Shown here piece by piece: positions 18,888 to 26,617 of a stretch of 64,000 nt of DNA. The translations under genes were made by a program, and so were the position numbers. The DNA is taken from contig NZ_AUMC01000006.1 of assembly GCF_000443995.1 (NCBI RefSeq), positions 1 to 64,000 of the forward strand, given 5' to 3'. Source of the DNA: Bacteriovorax sp. BAL6_X (lineage in GTDB: Bacteria; Bdellovibrionota; Bacteriovoracia; Bacteriovoracales; Bacteriovoracaceae). Every line of letters starts with the position of its first letter. Within the stretch, counting starts at the first letter, position 1. The notes below the pieces were generated by a model that was given only the letters and a program-made list of their open reading frames with translations, was not told the origin of the DNA and made no database searches.

Positions 18888-19364
18888 ATGAGTGTCTATG
18901 ATTATAAAGCTGTTGATATAAGAGGAAATGAAAGATCCCTTACAGAATTCAAAGGAAAGAGTCTTCTTATTGTAAACACCGCAAGCAAGTGTGGATTTAC
19001 ACCACAATATGAAGGACTACAGAAGTTATACGATAAATACCAGGGCAAATTAGAGATCTTGGCATTCCCATGTAATCAATTTGGAAAGCAGGAGCCAGGA
19101 AGTTCAGAAGATATTCAATCATTTTGCGACTTAACCTTCAAAACTTCATTTCCACTTTTTGAAAAAATCGATGTTAATGGAGATAACACTCACCCACTTT
19201 ACCAATATCTTAAAGACGAATTACCAGGACTTCTAGGTAGTAAGAATATAAAATGGAACTTCACAAAATTTCTTGTTGATAGTGAGGGACATCCAATTAA
19301 AAGATATGCCCCTACTGATAAACCTGAAAGCTTAGAAAAAGATATTGAAAAGAGTTTTAAGTAA
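18888..19364 (+). CDS. Glutathione peroxidase-family thiol peroxidase
   Basis: This protein of 158 residues reduces hydroperoxides using a peroxidatic Cys (Cys35 in NTASKCGFTPQYEGL); there is no selenocysteine. The other family signatures LAFPCNQFGKQEPG and KWNFTKFLVD provide the Gln and Trp/Asn of the active site. Bacterial members often use thioredoxin rather than glutathione. It has an AGGAG site before ATG and overlaps the regulator gene by one base. Confidence 0.95.
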   Translation: MSVYDYKAVDIRGNERSLTEFKGKSLLIVNTASKCGFTPQYEGLQKLYDKYQGKLEILAFPCNQFGKQEPGSSEDIQSFCDLTFKTSFPLFEKIDVNGDNTHPLYQYLKDELPGLLGSKNIKWNFTKFLVDSEGHPIKRYAPTDKPESLEKDIEKSFK

Positions 19365-19804
19365 TGACTGAAGACATTCTATTAATCGAAAACCAAGTAT
19401 GTTTTAGTCTCTACAGGCTTAGTAAGTTAATTACGAGTCAGTATAGGCCATACCTTGACGAGATTAACCTCACCTACCCACAATACCTTGTCATGCTTGC
19501 CTTATGGGAGACAGACAAAGTGAATATGTCTCAACTTGGTGAAAAGCTCTCTCTTGATAATGGGACTCTAACTCCCCTAATAAAGCGTCTTATTGAAAAA
19601 GGTATGGTTGAGAAGAAACGTTGTCTTGAGGATGAAAGAATTGTCTATATCACAACCACAGCTAGTGGAAAGAAGTTAAAGAACAAAGCAAAAACAATCC
19701 CGCAAAAGCTTACTTGTTCAAATAATATTGATCTTAAAGAGATTCAAAAACTAAAAGCTGAAGCAGATAAAATTTATAACCAGTGGAGTACACATGAAAA
19801 ATGA
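19364..19804 (+). CDS. MarR-family regulator, OhrR-like
   Basis: The 146-residue protein has a winged-helix domain (NMSQLGEKLSLDNGTLTPLIKRL as recognition region, LEDERIVYITTT as wing). The N-terminus ENQVCFSLYRLSKL matches the OhrR pattern whose Cys senses organic hydroperoxides; here it is Cys13. Linkage to a peroxidase rather than to ohr is a variation. It probably represses its own operon via the palindrome at 18832-18848. Confidence 0.9.
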   Translation: MTEDILLIENQVCFSLYRLSKLITSQYRPYLDEINLTYPQYLVMLALWETDKVNMSQLGEKLSLDNGTLTPLIKRLIEKGMVEKKRCLEDERIVYITTTASGKKLKNKAKTIPQKLTCSNNIDLKEIQKLKAEADKIYNQWSTHEK

Positions 19805-20435
19805 AGAAATTATAAAAGCACTAAATTGGCGTTACGCTACAAAGGTATTTGATAAAACGAAAAAGATATCAGATGAGGACCTACACGTTTTAAATGAGTC
19901 ATTAAGACTTGCGGCCAGCTCATTTGGGCTACAGCCTTGGAAATTTATTTTAGTAAATGACCAGGCAACACGTGAAAAACTTAGAGAACACTCGTGGGGA
20001 CAATCTCAAGTGACAGACGCTTCTCACTACGTCGTTCTTGCTTACCTAACAGAGCTTAATGAAGAGTATGTTGAGAAATTTGTGCAATCAATTGCCGAGC
20101 AACGAAATGTTGAACGTGCAAGTCTACAAGGCTACTTTGACGTCATGAAAGGAGCACTAATTGATGGGCCTCGCTCAAAAACGATTCCAGAGTGGTCACA
20201 ACGTCAAACTTATATTGCCATGGGACAGCTTTTAATGACTGCGGCGATTCAAGGAATTGATACTTGTGCTATCGAAGGTATAGTTCCTGAAGAATACGAT
20301 AAAATTCTAGGCCTCGAAGGAACAAAGTATAAAACTCTTGGAACAGTAGCACTTGGTTACAGGTCAGATGAAGATAAGTACAAGGACCTTGAAAAAGTAC
20401 GCTTTAGTTTCGACGAAGTATTTAAAGTCATCTAA
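19794..20435 (+). CDS. NAD(P)H-dependent nitroreductase (NfsB-like)
   Basis: The 213-residue flavoprotein has the N-terminal NWRYATKVFD and LAASSFGLQPWKFILV FMN-binding signatures and the GIDTCAIEGI plus LGYRSDEDKYKDLEKVR C-terminal region of the oxygen-insensitive nitroreductase/dihydropteridine reductase family. It reduces nitro or quinone compounds with NAD(P)H. Its start overlaps the regulator gene by 11 bases, so the three genes form one stress operon, ended by the terminator at 20446. Confidence 0.93.
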   Translation: MKNEEIIKALNWRYATKVFDKTKKISDEDLHVLNESLRLAASSFGLQPWKFILVNDQATREKLREHSWGQSQVTDASHYVVLAYLTELNEEYVEKFVQSIAEQRNVERASLQGYFDVMKGALIDGPRSKTIPEWSQRQTYIAMGQLLMTAAIQGIDTCAIEGIVPEEYDKILGLEGTKYKTLGTVALGYRSDEDKYKDLEKVRFSFDEVFKVI

Positions 20436-20445
20436 AATATTTATA

Positions 20446-20474
20446 GGCGGTCAATTTTATTGGCCGCTTTTTTA
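20446..20474 (+). terminator. Intrinsic terminator of the peroxidase operon
   Basis: A 9-bp stem GCGGTCAAT / ATTGGCCGC (one mismatch in DNA, G-U in RNA) with a 3-base loop is followed by seven T. Confidence 0.85.
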
Positions 20475-20489
20475 TGTTATGGTGACAGT

Positions 20490-21023
20490 ATGATTGTCAT
20501 TCCTATTCTTTTATTTTTTTTATTCCTATTTGGCTACTTCTTCTATAAGCATTACTCTCATAAAGTAAGAAGAAATCTTACGAAAAAGAAATATGAACAA
20601 AACAGATTATTGTGGAATGATTTTCTTACATCGCAGGCTTCCCTATTTAGTGAACTTACGACACTAGACAAAGATAAGTTATTAAATTCGATCTTAGTTT
20701 TCTACAGTGAGAAAAATTGGCACGAATCAATCGAAGAAGAACAACGCATTCTGACTTCGTACTATGCGTGCCTACCTATCTTTAAAAGGAAAACAAATTA
20801 CTACCCAAGCATAAAGTCCATTGATCATACATGGCCATTTGAAAAATGGTTAGAGTTCAATGAGAAACAATTTGAAATAGATTTTGGAAAGTTGGCCCTA
20901 AAAGAGATGAATGGTGATTTTTCTAAACTCTCTTTGATGTACTTTGAAAGGGCACAAGAGCTTGAGAGTTCAAAACCTTTAGTCTACGAAAACCTTAACA
21001 AATTTTACCGCTTAAGAGACTAG
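20490..21023 (+). CDS. Membrane-anchored hypothetical protein
   Basis: The start at 20490 gives MIVIPILLFFLFLFGYFFYKHY, a single N-terminal membrane anchor. A longer frame from 20460 would begin inside a terminator and is rejected. The remaining 150 or so residues are soluble, aromatic-rich and mostly helical. The C-terminus (ALKEMNGDFSKLSLMYFERAQEL) looks like a TPR-like helix pair. I do not recognise a family. The stop overlaps the convergent gene by four bases. Confidence 0.6.
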   Translation: MIVIPILLFFLFLFGYFFYKHYSHKVRRNLTKKKYEQNRLLWNDFLTSQASLFSELTTLDKDKLLNSILVFYSEKNWHESIEEEQRILTSYYACLPIFKRKTNYYPSIKSIDHTWPFEKWLEFNEKQFEIDFGKLALKEMNGDFSKLSLMYFERAQELESSKPLVYENLNKFYRLRD

Positions 21024-21688
21024 TAAAAGTCAGCATCATTTGAACTATAAGGATGTATTCTCTTATAATCTTCACCCATTTCAATATGGGCCTTTATATT
21101 AATCAAGTTCCACTTAAAGGTATTAGTAACACTTCTCTTTGTTATGAAGTTAAAGATTTGTTCCCAAAAGAAGAACTCAAATTTAGATGGTGGACTCTCA
21201 AGCTCAAGACGCTTAATGTAACCAGAACGAAAAGTTAGAGACGTCTTATTTTCATCAAGCTTCTTATAGAATTGCTCCACAAGAAACTCTCCCTTTTCAT
21301 CGTAGTTCATAAAGTCCATAAAATCATTGAAGTTATAGGCCCTAATTTGTTTATAATACTCTCCATCAGACTTCGTGACTTTGGTAGTCGTTTCATCCCA
21401 AAAAGTACCATTTTCACTTTCTCTTCGATAGCAACGACGAGTGAAGCCAATATCATGATCTTTTAAGTTTGCATTCCATGGACACTCTGAAACTGGGCAA
21501 GCAGCTATTTTATAGAAGTATGTCGACCACTCACGAGCATTTTCATTTTTGGAATTATAATTCCACACAACATCAATTGGAGCATTGATCTCAACGGTAT
21601 ATTCAGCGTAATCAGTAGGCCTCGTGTACTCTCGCGCCTCTGTAGTAAATGAAAGTGCTACAAGCACTAGTGTTAATAAAACTCTCAC
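21020..21688 (-). CDS. Secreted SRPBCC-like protein
   Basis: I prefer the GTG start at 21688, which gives MRVLLTLVLVALSFTTEA, a clean signal peptide. A longer frame to 21787 exists but would cover the divergent tRNA-Leu promoter. The mature domain begins YTVEINAPIDVVWNYNSKNENAREWS, the typical first strand and helix of SRPBCC (START/polyketide-cyclase-like) ligand-binding folds, with four Cys residues in the middle. The ligand is unknown. An exported SRPBCC protein is unusual but not unique. Confidence 0.65.
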   Translation of the reverse strand: MRVLLTLVLVALSFTTEAREYTRPTDYAEYTVEINAPIDVVWNYNSKNENAREWSTYFYKIAACPVSECPWNANLKDHDIGFTRRCYRRESENGTFWDETTTKVTKSDGEYYKQIRAYNFNDFMDFMNYDEKGEFLVEQFYKKLDENKTSLTFRSGYIKRLELESPPSKFEFFFWEQIFNFITKRSVTNTFKWNLINIKAHIEMGEDYKRIHPYSSNDADFY

Positions 21689-21743
21689 CAATAAAGCATA
21701 AGGGACAATAGCACAACGGGTCAATATCCAGTAAGATTTTTCA

Positions 21744-21772
21744 TTGCCAATTAAACTCCAAGTGATTAATAT
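21744..21772 (+). promoter_or_regulatory. Promoter of tRNA-Leu
   Basis: The -35 box TTGCCA and -10 box TAATAT are spaced by 17 bases. The -10 box ends 29 bases before the mature tRNA 5' end. Confidence 0.6.
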
Positions 21773-21801
21773 ATCTAAAGAATTCAAGTGATTTCAATGT
21801 G

Positions 21802-21886
21802 CCTAGGTGGTGAAATTGGTAAACACGCACGGTTGAGGGCCGTGTGCCGCAAGGCTTGCTGGTTCAAGTCCAGTTCTAGGCACCAT
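21802..21886 (+). tRNA. tRNA-Leu (GAG)
   Basis: The acceptor stem GCCTAGG pairs with the 3' TTCTAGGC region and is followed by A and an encoded CCA. The anticodon loop TTGAGGG gives GAG (leucine). A long variable arm (GTGCCGCAAGGCTT region) is typical of class II tRNA-Leu, and the T-arm reads CTGGTTCAAGTCCAG. The length of 85 bases fits tRNA-Leu. Confidence 0.95.
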
Positions 21887-21932
21887 TTCCAAATACAATC
21901 TCAATCCATTTACGAAGTATAGAGCTTTTTAA

Positions 21933-21953
21933 TTAAAAGCAAGCGTAGCTTGA
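21933..21953 (+). repeat. 21-bp direct repeat, copy 1
   Basis: Identical to 22065-22085; the two copies are 132 bases apart start to start. Each includes the imperfectly palindromic core GCAAGCGTAGCTTG. Confidence 0.85.
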
Positions 21954-22064
21954 TGGTTTAGCGCCAGGATGGCGTGTATGCCCACGGAGGCAGGAGCCGA
22001 GAGTCGGCCAAGTCCAACGCATACTTACCAACCTACCGAAAGCCACGCCTTTGTCCGCACGATG

Positions 22065-22085
22065 TTAAAAGCAAGCGTAGCTTGA
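22065..22085 (+). repeat. 21-bp direct repeat, copy 2
   Basis: Identical to 21933-21953, bounding the GC-rich structured segment on its right. Confidence 0.85.
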
Positions 22086-22180
22086 CGTCGAACAAATTCA
22101 ATGTGCTAGCGACATATACTACAGTCCGGCCGGTGAATATCTCAATTTTGAAACAGCAATGAGCTAGCTCAATAACGTCT

Positions 22181-22510
22181 TTAGACTTTTCTTTTAGCAG
22201 TTCCAATATCATCAAGATAAAACTTTAGGCGTTGCTCAATTTCTTCAAGGGCCGCAAGTCGGATTTCAATGGCCGTATTACATGAGCGGCGAGTTTTGAT
22301 TGATTCGATTCCCTCTTTAGAAGGGATATTCATGACTGGTCTTTTTTCTTTTTCCTGCTCTAAAGCTACCTGTTCTTCAAATTCTTCAATAAGCTTATTT
22401 AGAGGTGTCGGTGCTTTAGCAGTACGATCTTCTACAGGAAAGTGTTTTGATGCTGGAAACATCACTAGAACATCGTTTTCTGATTTTGTGTTTGATTCAA
22501 TTTGTTTCAT
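22181..22510 (-). CDS. Hypothetical cytoplasmic coiled-coil protein
   Basis: From the ATG at 22510 (MKQIESNTKSEND) the product is about 109 residues; a TTG at 22549 is an alternative. GAGGAA lies about nine bases before the ATG. There is no signal peptide. A Pro-containing linker is followed by two helical, Glu-rich segments (LNKLIEEFEEQVALEQEKE and IEIRLAALEEIEQRLKFYL) likely to form a coiled coil. No family recognised. Confidence 0.55.
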   Translation of the reverse strand: MKQIESNTKSENDVLVMFPASKHFPVEDRTAKAPTPLNKLIEEFEEQVALEQEKEKRPVMNIPSKEGIESIKTRRSCNTAIEIRLAALEEIEQRLKFYLDDIGTAKRKV

Positions 22511-22755
22511 TAATTTCAATTCCTCATAATAAGCATTTATAGCGTTCAATTGTTCTCGCTATTTATAAAGCATAACCTAGGCCAAGATTTTTTGGGATAT
22601 CCCATGTAAATTTGGAAGGTTATAAAAAGTGAACGTCAATTGTTTGGTCAGCCAAGGTGTTCATTAGACAAATTTCACTCGCAATATCAAACACTTAGTC
22701 ACATTTTATTTAGGACCTAACTTGCGAGATATCATGAGCGTGGTACAATATTGGA

Positions 22756-22974
22756 GTGAAAAGAATCAACTGTATGCAATGCAAATATTACTTTAGTACA
22801 TGGGACAAGGATGCTCCTCGCGGATGTCGTAAATTTAATATGAAATCCACAAATATGCCTTATATTCTCGTACGCCAATCTAGTGGATCCGATTGTAGTT
22901 TCTTTGAACAAAAAGAACACTTGAAGAAGAAAAAGGGGAAATTAGACGATCTTAATGACCCAAGCCTGTGGTAA
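22756..22974 (+). CDS. Small four-Cys protein, probable metal-binding
   Basis: The protein of 72 residues, starting with GTG at 22756 after a TTGGA site, has the pattern CMQCKYYFSTWD, then PRGCRKF, then GSDCSFFE. The CxxC, Cys, Cys spacing suggests one zinc or iron-sulfur site. The compact Trp/Tyr-rich core resembles small conserved bacterial proteins often left unnamed. The C-terminal tail is Lys-rich. Function unknown. Confidence 0.6.
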   Translation: MKRINCMQCKYYFSTWDKDAPRGCRKFNMKSTNMPYILVRQSSGSDCSFFEQKEHLKKKKGKLDDLNDPSLW

Positions 22975-23078
22975 TCAATATATATCAATTTAGTATAATA
23001 ACTATTCCATAATACTATTTCTAATATAAATAAATACATCATATATAAGCCTCATTAATCAAGTATGTGAGGTGCAAA

Positions 23079-23621
23079 ATGAAAAAAGAGATTCTATTAA
23101 CATCGTTAATTATGATGAACCCTGTAGTAAATCTACAAGCAAAAGAGATTACAGAAGTCAAAGCGCAAATGCATTCAAAGTACGAAACTTTGGCCAATTT
23201 ATCATTTGAGTCTAATAGATCTTTCGATGGTCATTATTGGACTTATAACCAAGACCTTAATGATGCCACAAAACACTATCGTAAATTCAAATGGGCAATC
23301 GAGATTAGAGACAATAGTGATGAAACGATGACTCATACTGATGATGAATTAAAAATGGAGTATTTCTTGGTTCTTCATAAAGTATTTGAAGATGGATATA
23401 TTGTAAGCTCTGAAAGTGAATTCCGTGTTGATCGTTTAACAAATAAAAGGTTCAAGCTATATAACTGTGATTCATCACTTAATTGCCAAAGTGATTACGC
23501 CAATACAGAAATGATTCTTGAGAATATCGGAGATGAGAAAGTTCTTCTCATTAAGAATCTTAAGTATGTATTTTCACAAGATGATTATGAAGACGCTTTC
23601 TTCATTCAAACTAAGAAATAG
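23079..23621 (+). CDS. Secreted hypothetical protein upstream of fic
   Basis: The start at 23079 (MKKEILLTSLIMMN) is set by GAGGTG immediately upstream; an upstream GTG at 23067 overlaps this site. A signal peptide ends near LQAKE. The roughly 180-residue mature protein is beta-rich and acidic, with a Cys pair in LYNCDSSLNCQSD. I recognise no family. The Fic gene follows with an overlap or a gap of about ten bases, so the two are probably co-transcribed. Confidence 0.65.
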   Translation: MKKEILLTSLIMMNPVVNLQAKEITEVKAQMHSKYETLANLSFESNRSFDGHYWTYNQDLNDATKHYRKFKWAIEIRDNSDETMTHTDDELKMEYFLVLHKVFEDGYIVSSESEFRVDRLTNKRFKLYNCDSSLNCQSDYANTEMILENIGDEKVLLIKNLKYVFSQDDYEDAFFIQTKK

Positions 23622-24309
23622 AAAGAAATTTGTGAATTCAAAAGAAGTTCTAGAATATTTGTTAACTCCCCTTGATCAAAGTCAAGGGGATGTATTTAAA
23701 GAAGTTATTCGTGAGATCGGACAATTAGAAACTCGCTTAATTGCATCGACGAATCCTAATTGGACGAAGCTTGCTAAATCTCGCCTGCTCTCTTCTAACA
23801 CTGCTTCAAGAGCTATTGATGATAGCTTAGCAAGGTGGGATGAGGCCAATCGTTACATCAGCAGTTGTATACAAGATGAAAACAAGCTTAGTTTTGAGAT
23901 CATCACGAAAATTAACTCCATCTACAATGCTAAGAATTCACAAATCAGAGAAACTCCTATCTACGGCGGTGGCATCGAGTTTATAAGGCCACAATATCTA
24001 GAGAAAGCAAAAGCACTTCTTATAAGAAACCTCTTAAGTGATGTCGATATGTGCTTTTATGAGAGGGCCTTTCACCTATATCAATGGATCGTAAGTCTTC
24101 ATTTCTTTGAAAATGGAAATGGTAGAACTTCAAGGCTTTGCGCTGACTATATACTCATGCAAAACGGAAAACTTCCCTTATGCTTCCAATCGAGTGTACG
24201 CTCCCATGTGGCACAGATGCTTGAGGAAAGAAAGGTAAATAAAGAAGATAAATATCTTAGTTTCTTAAAAGCAATAAAGCGCAGTTATGAAATTGTCTTA
24301 GACATTTGA
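23587..24309 (+). CDS. Fic-domain protein (probable AMP transferase)
   Basis: Fic proteins transfer AMP or related groups onto hydroxyl side chains of target proteins. The core motif HFFENGNGRTSR matches HxFx[DE]GNGRxxR, with catalytic His and phosphate-binding Gly/Asn/Arg. The flap YGGGIEFIRPQYLE lies about 45 residues earlier. The segment SRAIDDSLARW occupies the place of the inhibitory SxxxE[GN] motif, but with Asp for Glu. The start is uncertain: ATG at 23587 overlaps the upstream gene by 35 bases, and GTG at 23632 avoids overlap. No antitoxin gene is next to it. Its end overlaps convergent mnmA by 12 bases. Confidence 0.88.
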   Translation: MKTLSSFKLRNRKKFVNSKEVLEYLLTPLDQSQGDVFKEVIREIGQLETRLIASTNPNWTKLAKSRLLSSNTASRAIDDSLARWDEANRYISSCIQDENKLSFEIITKINSIYNAKNSQIRETPIYGGGIEFIRPQYLEKAKALLIRNLLSDVDMCFYERAFHLYQWIVSLHFFENGNGRTSRLCADYILMQNGKLPLCFQSSVRSHVAQMLEERKVNKEDKYLSFLKAIKRSYEIVLDI

Positions 24310-25443
24310 GTCTGGTAGCTCAATACCTTGTTCATAATAAGTTGGCCCGGCTTCTTTAATCATTCCACCGCCAAGACACACTTCCTCACCTTCTATATTA
24401 GTATAGAAGACAATAGACTGGCGTTTAGCAATGGCACGTTGAGGAATATCAAAGTCAACTCTGACAAAGTCTTCAGAGACTTCAGAAATTGTACATTCTT
24501 GATCTTTTTGACGATAGCGAATCTTGGCCTTTAACTTCATTCCCACCTGTGGCCTAAAGTCTTCATCAACCCATGACAGGTCAGTGGCCGTTAAGAAGTC
24601 AGCGTATAAAGCACCATGCTTTTCACCACGTTCAACGATAACAACATTTCTTTCAGTGTCTTTACCGACTACAAACCAAGGCTCACCAGGACCTCCAAGT
24701 CCTAGGCCCTTTCTTTGGCCAATGGTATAAAAGGCACTACCGCTATGGCGGCCTACTTTAGTTCCATCAAGAAGTTCAAAGTCCCCTTCTTTGATATGGA
24801 TATAATTTGATAAGAAGTTTTTGAAATTTCTCTCACCAATAAAACAGATTCCTGTTGAATCTTTTTTATCGTGAGTGATTAGATCATACTTCTTTGCAAT
24901 CTCTCTAACTTGCGGCTTTTCAATGGCGCCGACAGGAAAGAGCACCTTATCAAGTACTTTTGATTTGATCGTATATAAGAAGTAAGTTTGATCCTTATTA
25001 TTATCTAGGCCTTTAATAAGCTTAGACTTTCCATCTATTTTCTTTGTCTGACAGTAGTGTCCTGTTGCAAGATAATCTGCACCAAGTTCCATGGCCTTGT
25101 TAAAGAAGACCTTGAATTTGATTTCACGATTACAAAGTATATCAGGGTTAGGAGTAAAGCCTTGTTCGTATTCTTCTAGGAAGTTTGCAAAGACGTTATC
25201 ACGGTACTCTTTTACAAAGTCTACCGAGTAGTATGGGATATCAAGTTTTTCACAAACGGCCACAACATCTTCAAATTCAAGAGATGCCTTGCAATTTCCG
25301 TTTTCATCTTGCTCTTCCCAGTTTTTCATGAACATACCAATGACGTTGTAGCCCTGCTCTTTTAGTAAAGCAGCACATACAGAAGAGTCCACTCCTCCGC
25401 TCATTCCGACAATGACAGTTTTTCCGTTTCCTACATTTTCCAT
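24298..25443 (-). CDS. mnmA: tRNA-specific 2-thiouridylase MnmA
   Basis: MnmA makes the 2-thio group of s2U34 in tRNA-Lys, tRNA-Glu and tRNA-Gln. The 381-residue enzyme has the PP-loop GMSGGVDSSV, the catalytic cysteines in NPDILCNREIKF and STGICFIGERNF, ATGHYCQ, and the C-terminal domain with GQRKGLGLGG. All key residues are present. It lies last in a minus-strand group with an M28 peptidase and a degenerate MnmA relative. Confidence 0.97.
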   Translation of the reverse strand: MENVGNGKTVIVGMSGGVDSSVCAALLKEQGYNVIGMFMKNWEEQDENGNCKASLEFEDVVAVCEKLDIPYYSVDFVKEYRDNVFANFLEEYEQGFTPNPDILCNREIKFKVFFNKAMELGADYLATGHYCQTKKIDGKSKLIKGLDNNKDQTYFLYTIKSKVLDKVLFPVGAIEKPQVREIAKKYDLITHDKKDSTGICFIGERNFKNFLSNYIHIKEGDFELLDGTKVGRHSGSAFYTIGQRKGLGLGGPGEPWFVVGKDTERNVVIVERGEKHGALYADFLTATDLSWVDEDFRPQVGMKLKAKIRYRQKDQECTISEVSEDFVRVDFDIPQRAIAKRQSIVFYTNIEGEEVCLGGGMIKEAGPTYYEQGIELPDSNV

Positions 25444-25468
25444 GAGCCTTATTTAGCACATTTACGTA

Positions 25469-26617
25469 CTAGAGGTCTAGTGCCCATGAAGCAATGGACA
25501 TGGCAATATTATTAGTGGCGTGATGTAAAGTCTTAATATTGAGTGAGTTCACATGATCCGCTGGCGTATGGATGCGTGTCGCATTTGAATCACTCTCCCA
25601 ATTTTGTGTAAAGACAACACTAGGGATATTAAACTTTTGAAATGACGTATTATCACCATAGACAAAATCATAAGGACTCACCTTAAAGTCCACACGGAAA
25701 GTTCCTTCAGAAGATTTACCATAGAATCTTTGGGCGATAGACTTTTCGGCCTTGTGAAGGCCAGAGCTTGCAGGAGAATAATATAGTTTCATATTTCCTA
25801 GCTTCTGCTCTTTATCTTGCGTCAATGTATCGTAACCAAGCATAACGAGTTCAACATAGGAATAGACACGAATATCTTTTTCTAGGTTAAGGTTCTTTAC
25901 ATAATCATATGAACCTAAAAAACCATTTTCACCATAATCAAAGAAAACCACGCGAACAGTTTTTTGCAGGTCAAGCTCTGCAAGGATATTAATTAAGCTC
26001 AAGGCAGCAACAACACCTGAAGCATTATTATCTGCACCAGGCTGGCGTCCTTTGTTTACAACCTTAAAATTCTTTAAGTCATAAGCAGCAGTATCGTAAT
26101 GAGCACCGACAACGATGACTTCATTTGGATTCTTTATCCCCTTTTTTTCCCAGACGATATTGTATCCATTTGTGGACTTGAGTCCATCAACTTGCTGGAT
26201 TCTCTCATTAGTAAGCCTTTGCCACTTCTTTAAATTAACAGCACTCAATTTATCTTTTGATGCGGCCAAGTCCTTCCTAAAGAGTTCTTTTGCATATTCA
26301 ATATCCGGAACAAACTTAACTGTTTTAAGAGAAGTGTTATTTTTTCGTACATTACTTTCGATATAGCTAACAATATAGTCCTGAGCTGTTTTGTGTCCAC
26401 TTGTACCTACAAAGCGATTCGGCCTTGTTTCTTTAACAAAACTATTGATAAGTGCCCCAATATCTTTTTCAGAATTCTTTGAAACAGCATAATAAAGAGA
26501 GCGTAATTTCTTTGGAGATCTTTTACTTTTAGAAAGTTTATATGTGTCTTTAAAATTTTTAAATTCTTTAGCTGTCACAGAAAGTGACATTGATAATGCG
26601 ATAATTAAATACTTCAT
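25469..26617 (-). CDS. Secreted M28-family metallopeptidase-like protein
   Basis: The 382-residue protein has a signal peptide (MKYLIIALSMSLSVTAKEF) and the di-zinc ligands of M28 aminopeptidases: His and Asp in VGAHYDTAAYD, Asp in GADNNASGVVAAL, and a late His in IHTPADHVNSL. In the EExGLxGS motif it reads GENGFLGS: the general-base Glu is Gly, while the zinc-binding Glu is kept. It may therefore be a weak or altered enzyme. Its ATG abuts the stop of the preceding gene with no gap. Confidence 0.88.
   Translation of the reverse strand: MKYLIIALSMSLSVTAKEFKNFKDTYKLSKSKRSPKKLRSLYYAVSKNSEKDIGALINSFVKETRPNRFVGTSGHKTAQDYIVSYIESNVRKNNTSLKTVKFVPDIEYAKELFRKDLAASKDKLSAVNLKKWQRLTNERIQQVDGLKSTNGYNIVWEKKGIKNPNEVIVVGAHYDTAAYDLKNFKVVNKGRQPGADNNASGVVAALSLINILAELDLQKTVRVVFFDYGENGFLGSYDYVKNLNLEKDIRVYSYVELVMLGYDTLTQDKEQKLGNMKLYYSPASSGLHKAEKSIAQRFYGKSSEGTFRVDFKVSPYDFVYGDNTSFQKFNIPSVVFTQNWESDSNATRIHTPADHVNSLNIKTLHHATNNIAMSIASWALDL

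Larger units (their letters stand above)
21933..22085. other. GC-rich self-complementary element with flanking direct repeats
   Basis: No gene fits this stretch. A 21-bp sequence occurs identically at 21933-21953 and 22065-22085; it contains the small hairpin CAAGC-GTA-GCTTG. Between the copies lies GC-rich sequence with several possible stems. One is a hairpin CGCCA-GGA-TGGCG (21962-21974). Another is GCCGA-GAG-TCGGC (21996-22008). A nested long helix is also possible, GGCGTG with CACGCC (21971 and 22044) continuing as TATGC with GCATA (21977 and 22019). The composition contrasts with the AT-rich surroundings. It could be a small structured RNA, a repeat element inserted beside tRNA-Leu, or a remnant. 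Confidence 0.5.

Noticed and set aside
20460-20489. Upstream start for the membrane-anchored protein gene
   Set aside because: These codons lie inside the intrinsic terminator of the preceding operon; the ATG at 20490 gives a clean membrane anchor.
21933-22085. CRISPR array
   Set aside because: Only two repeats separated by 111 bases, and no cas gene nearby.
21974-22215. Short frames on both strands across the structured element
   Set aside because: They lack ribosome binding sites and run through strong stem sequences; no protein-like pattern is seen.
23079-24309. Fic toxin-antitoxin pair
   Set aside because: The upstream gene encodes a protein with a signal peptide, unlike small cytoplasmic Fic antitoxins.
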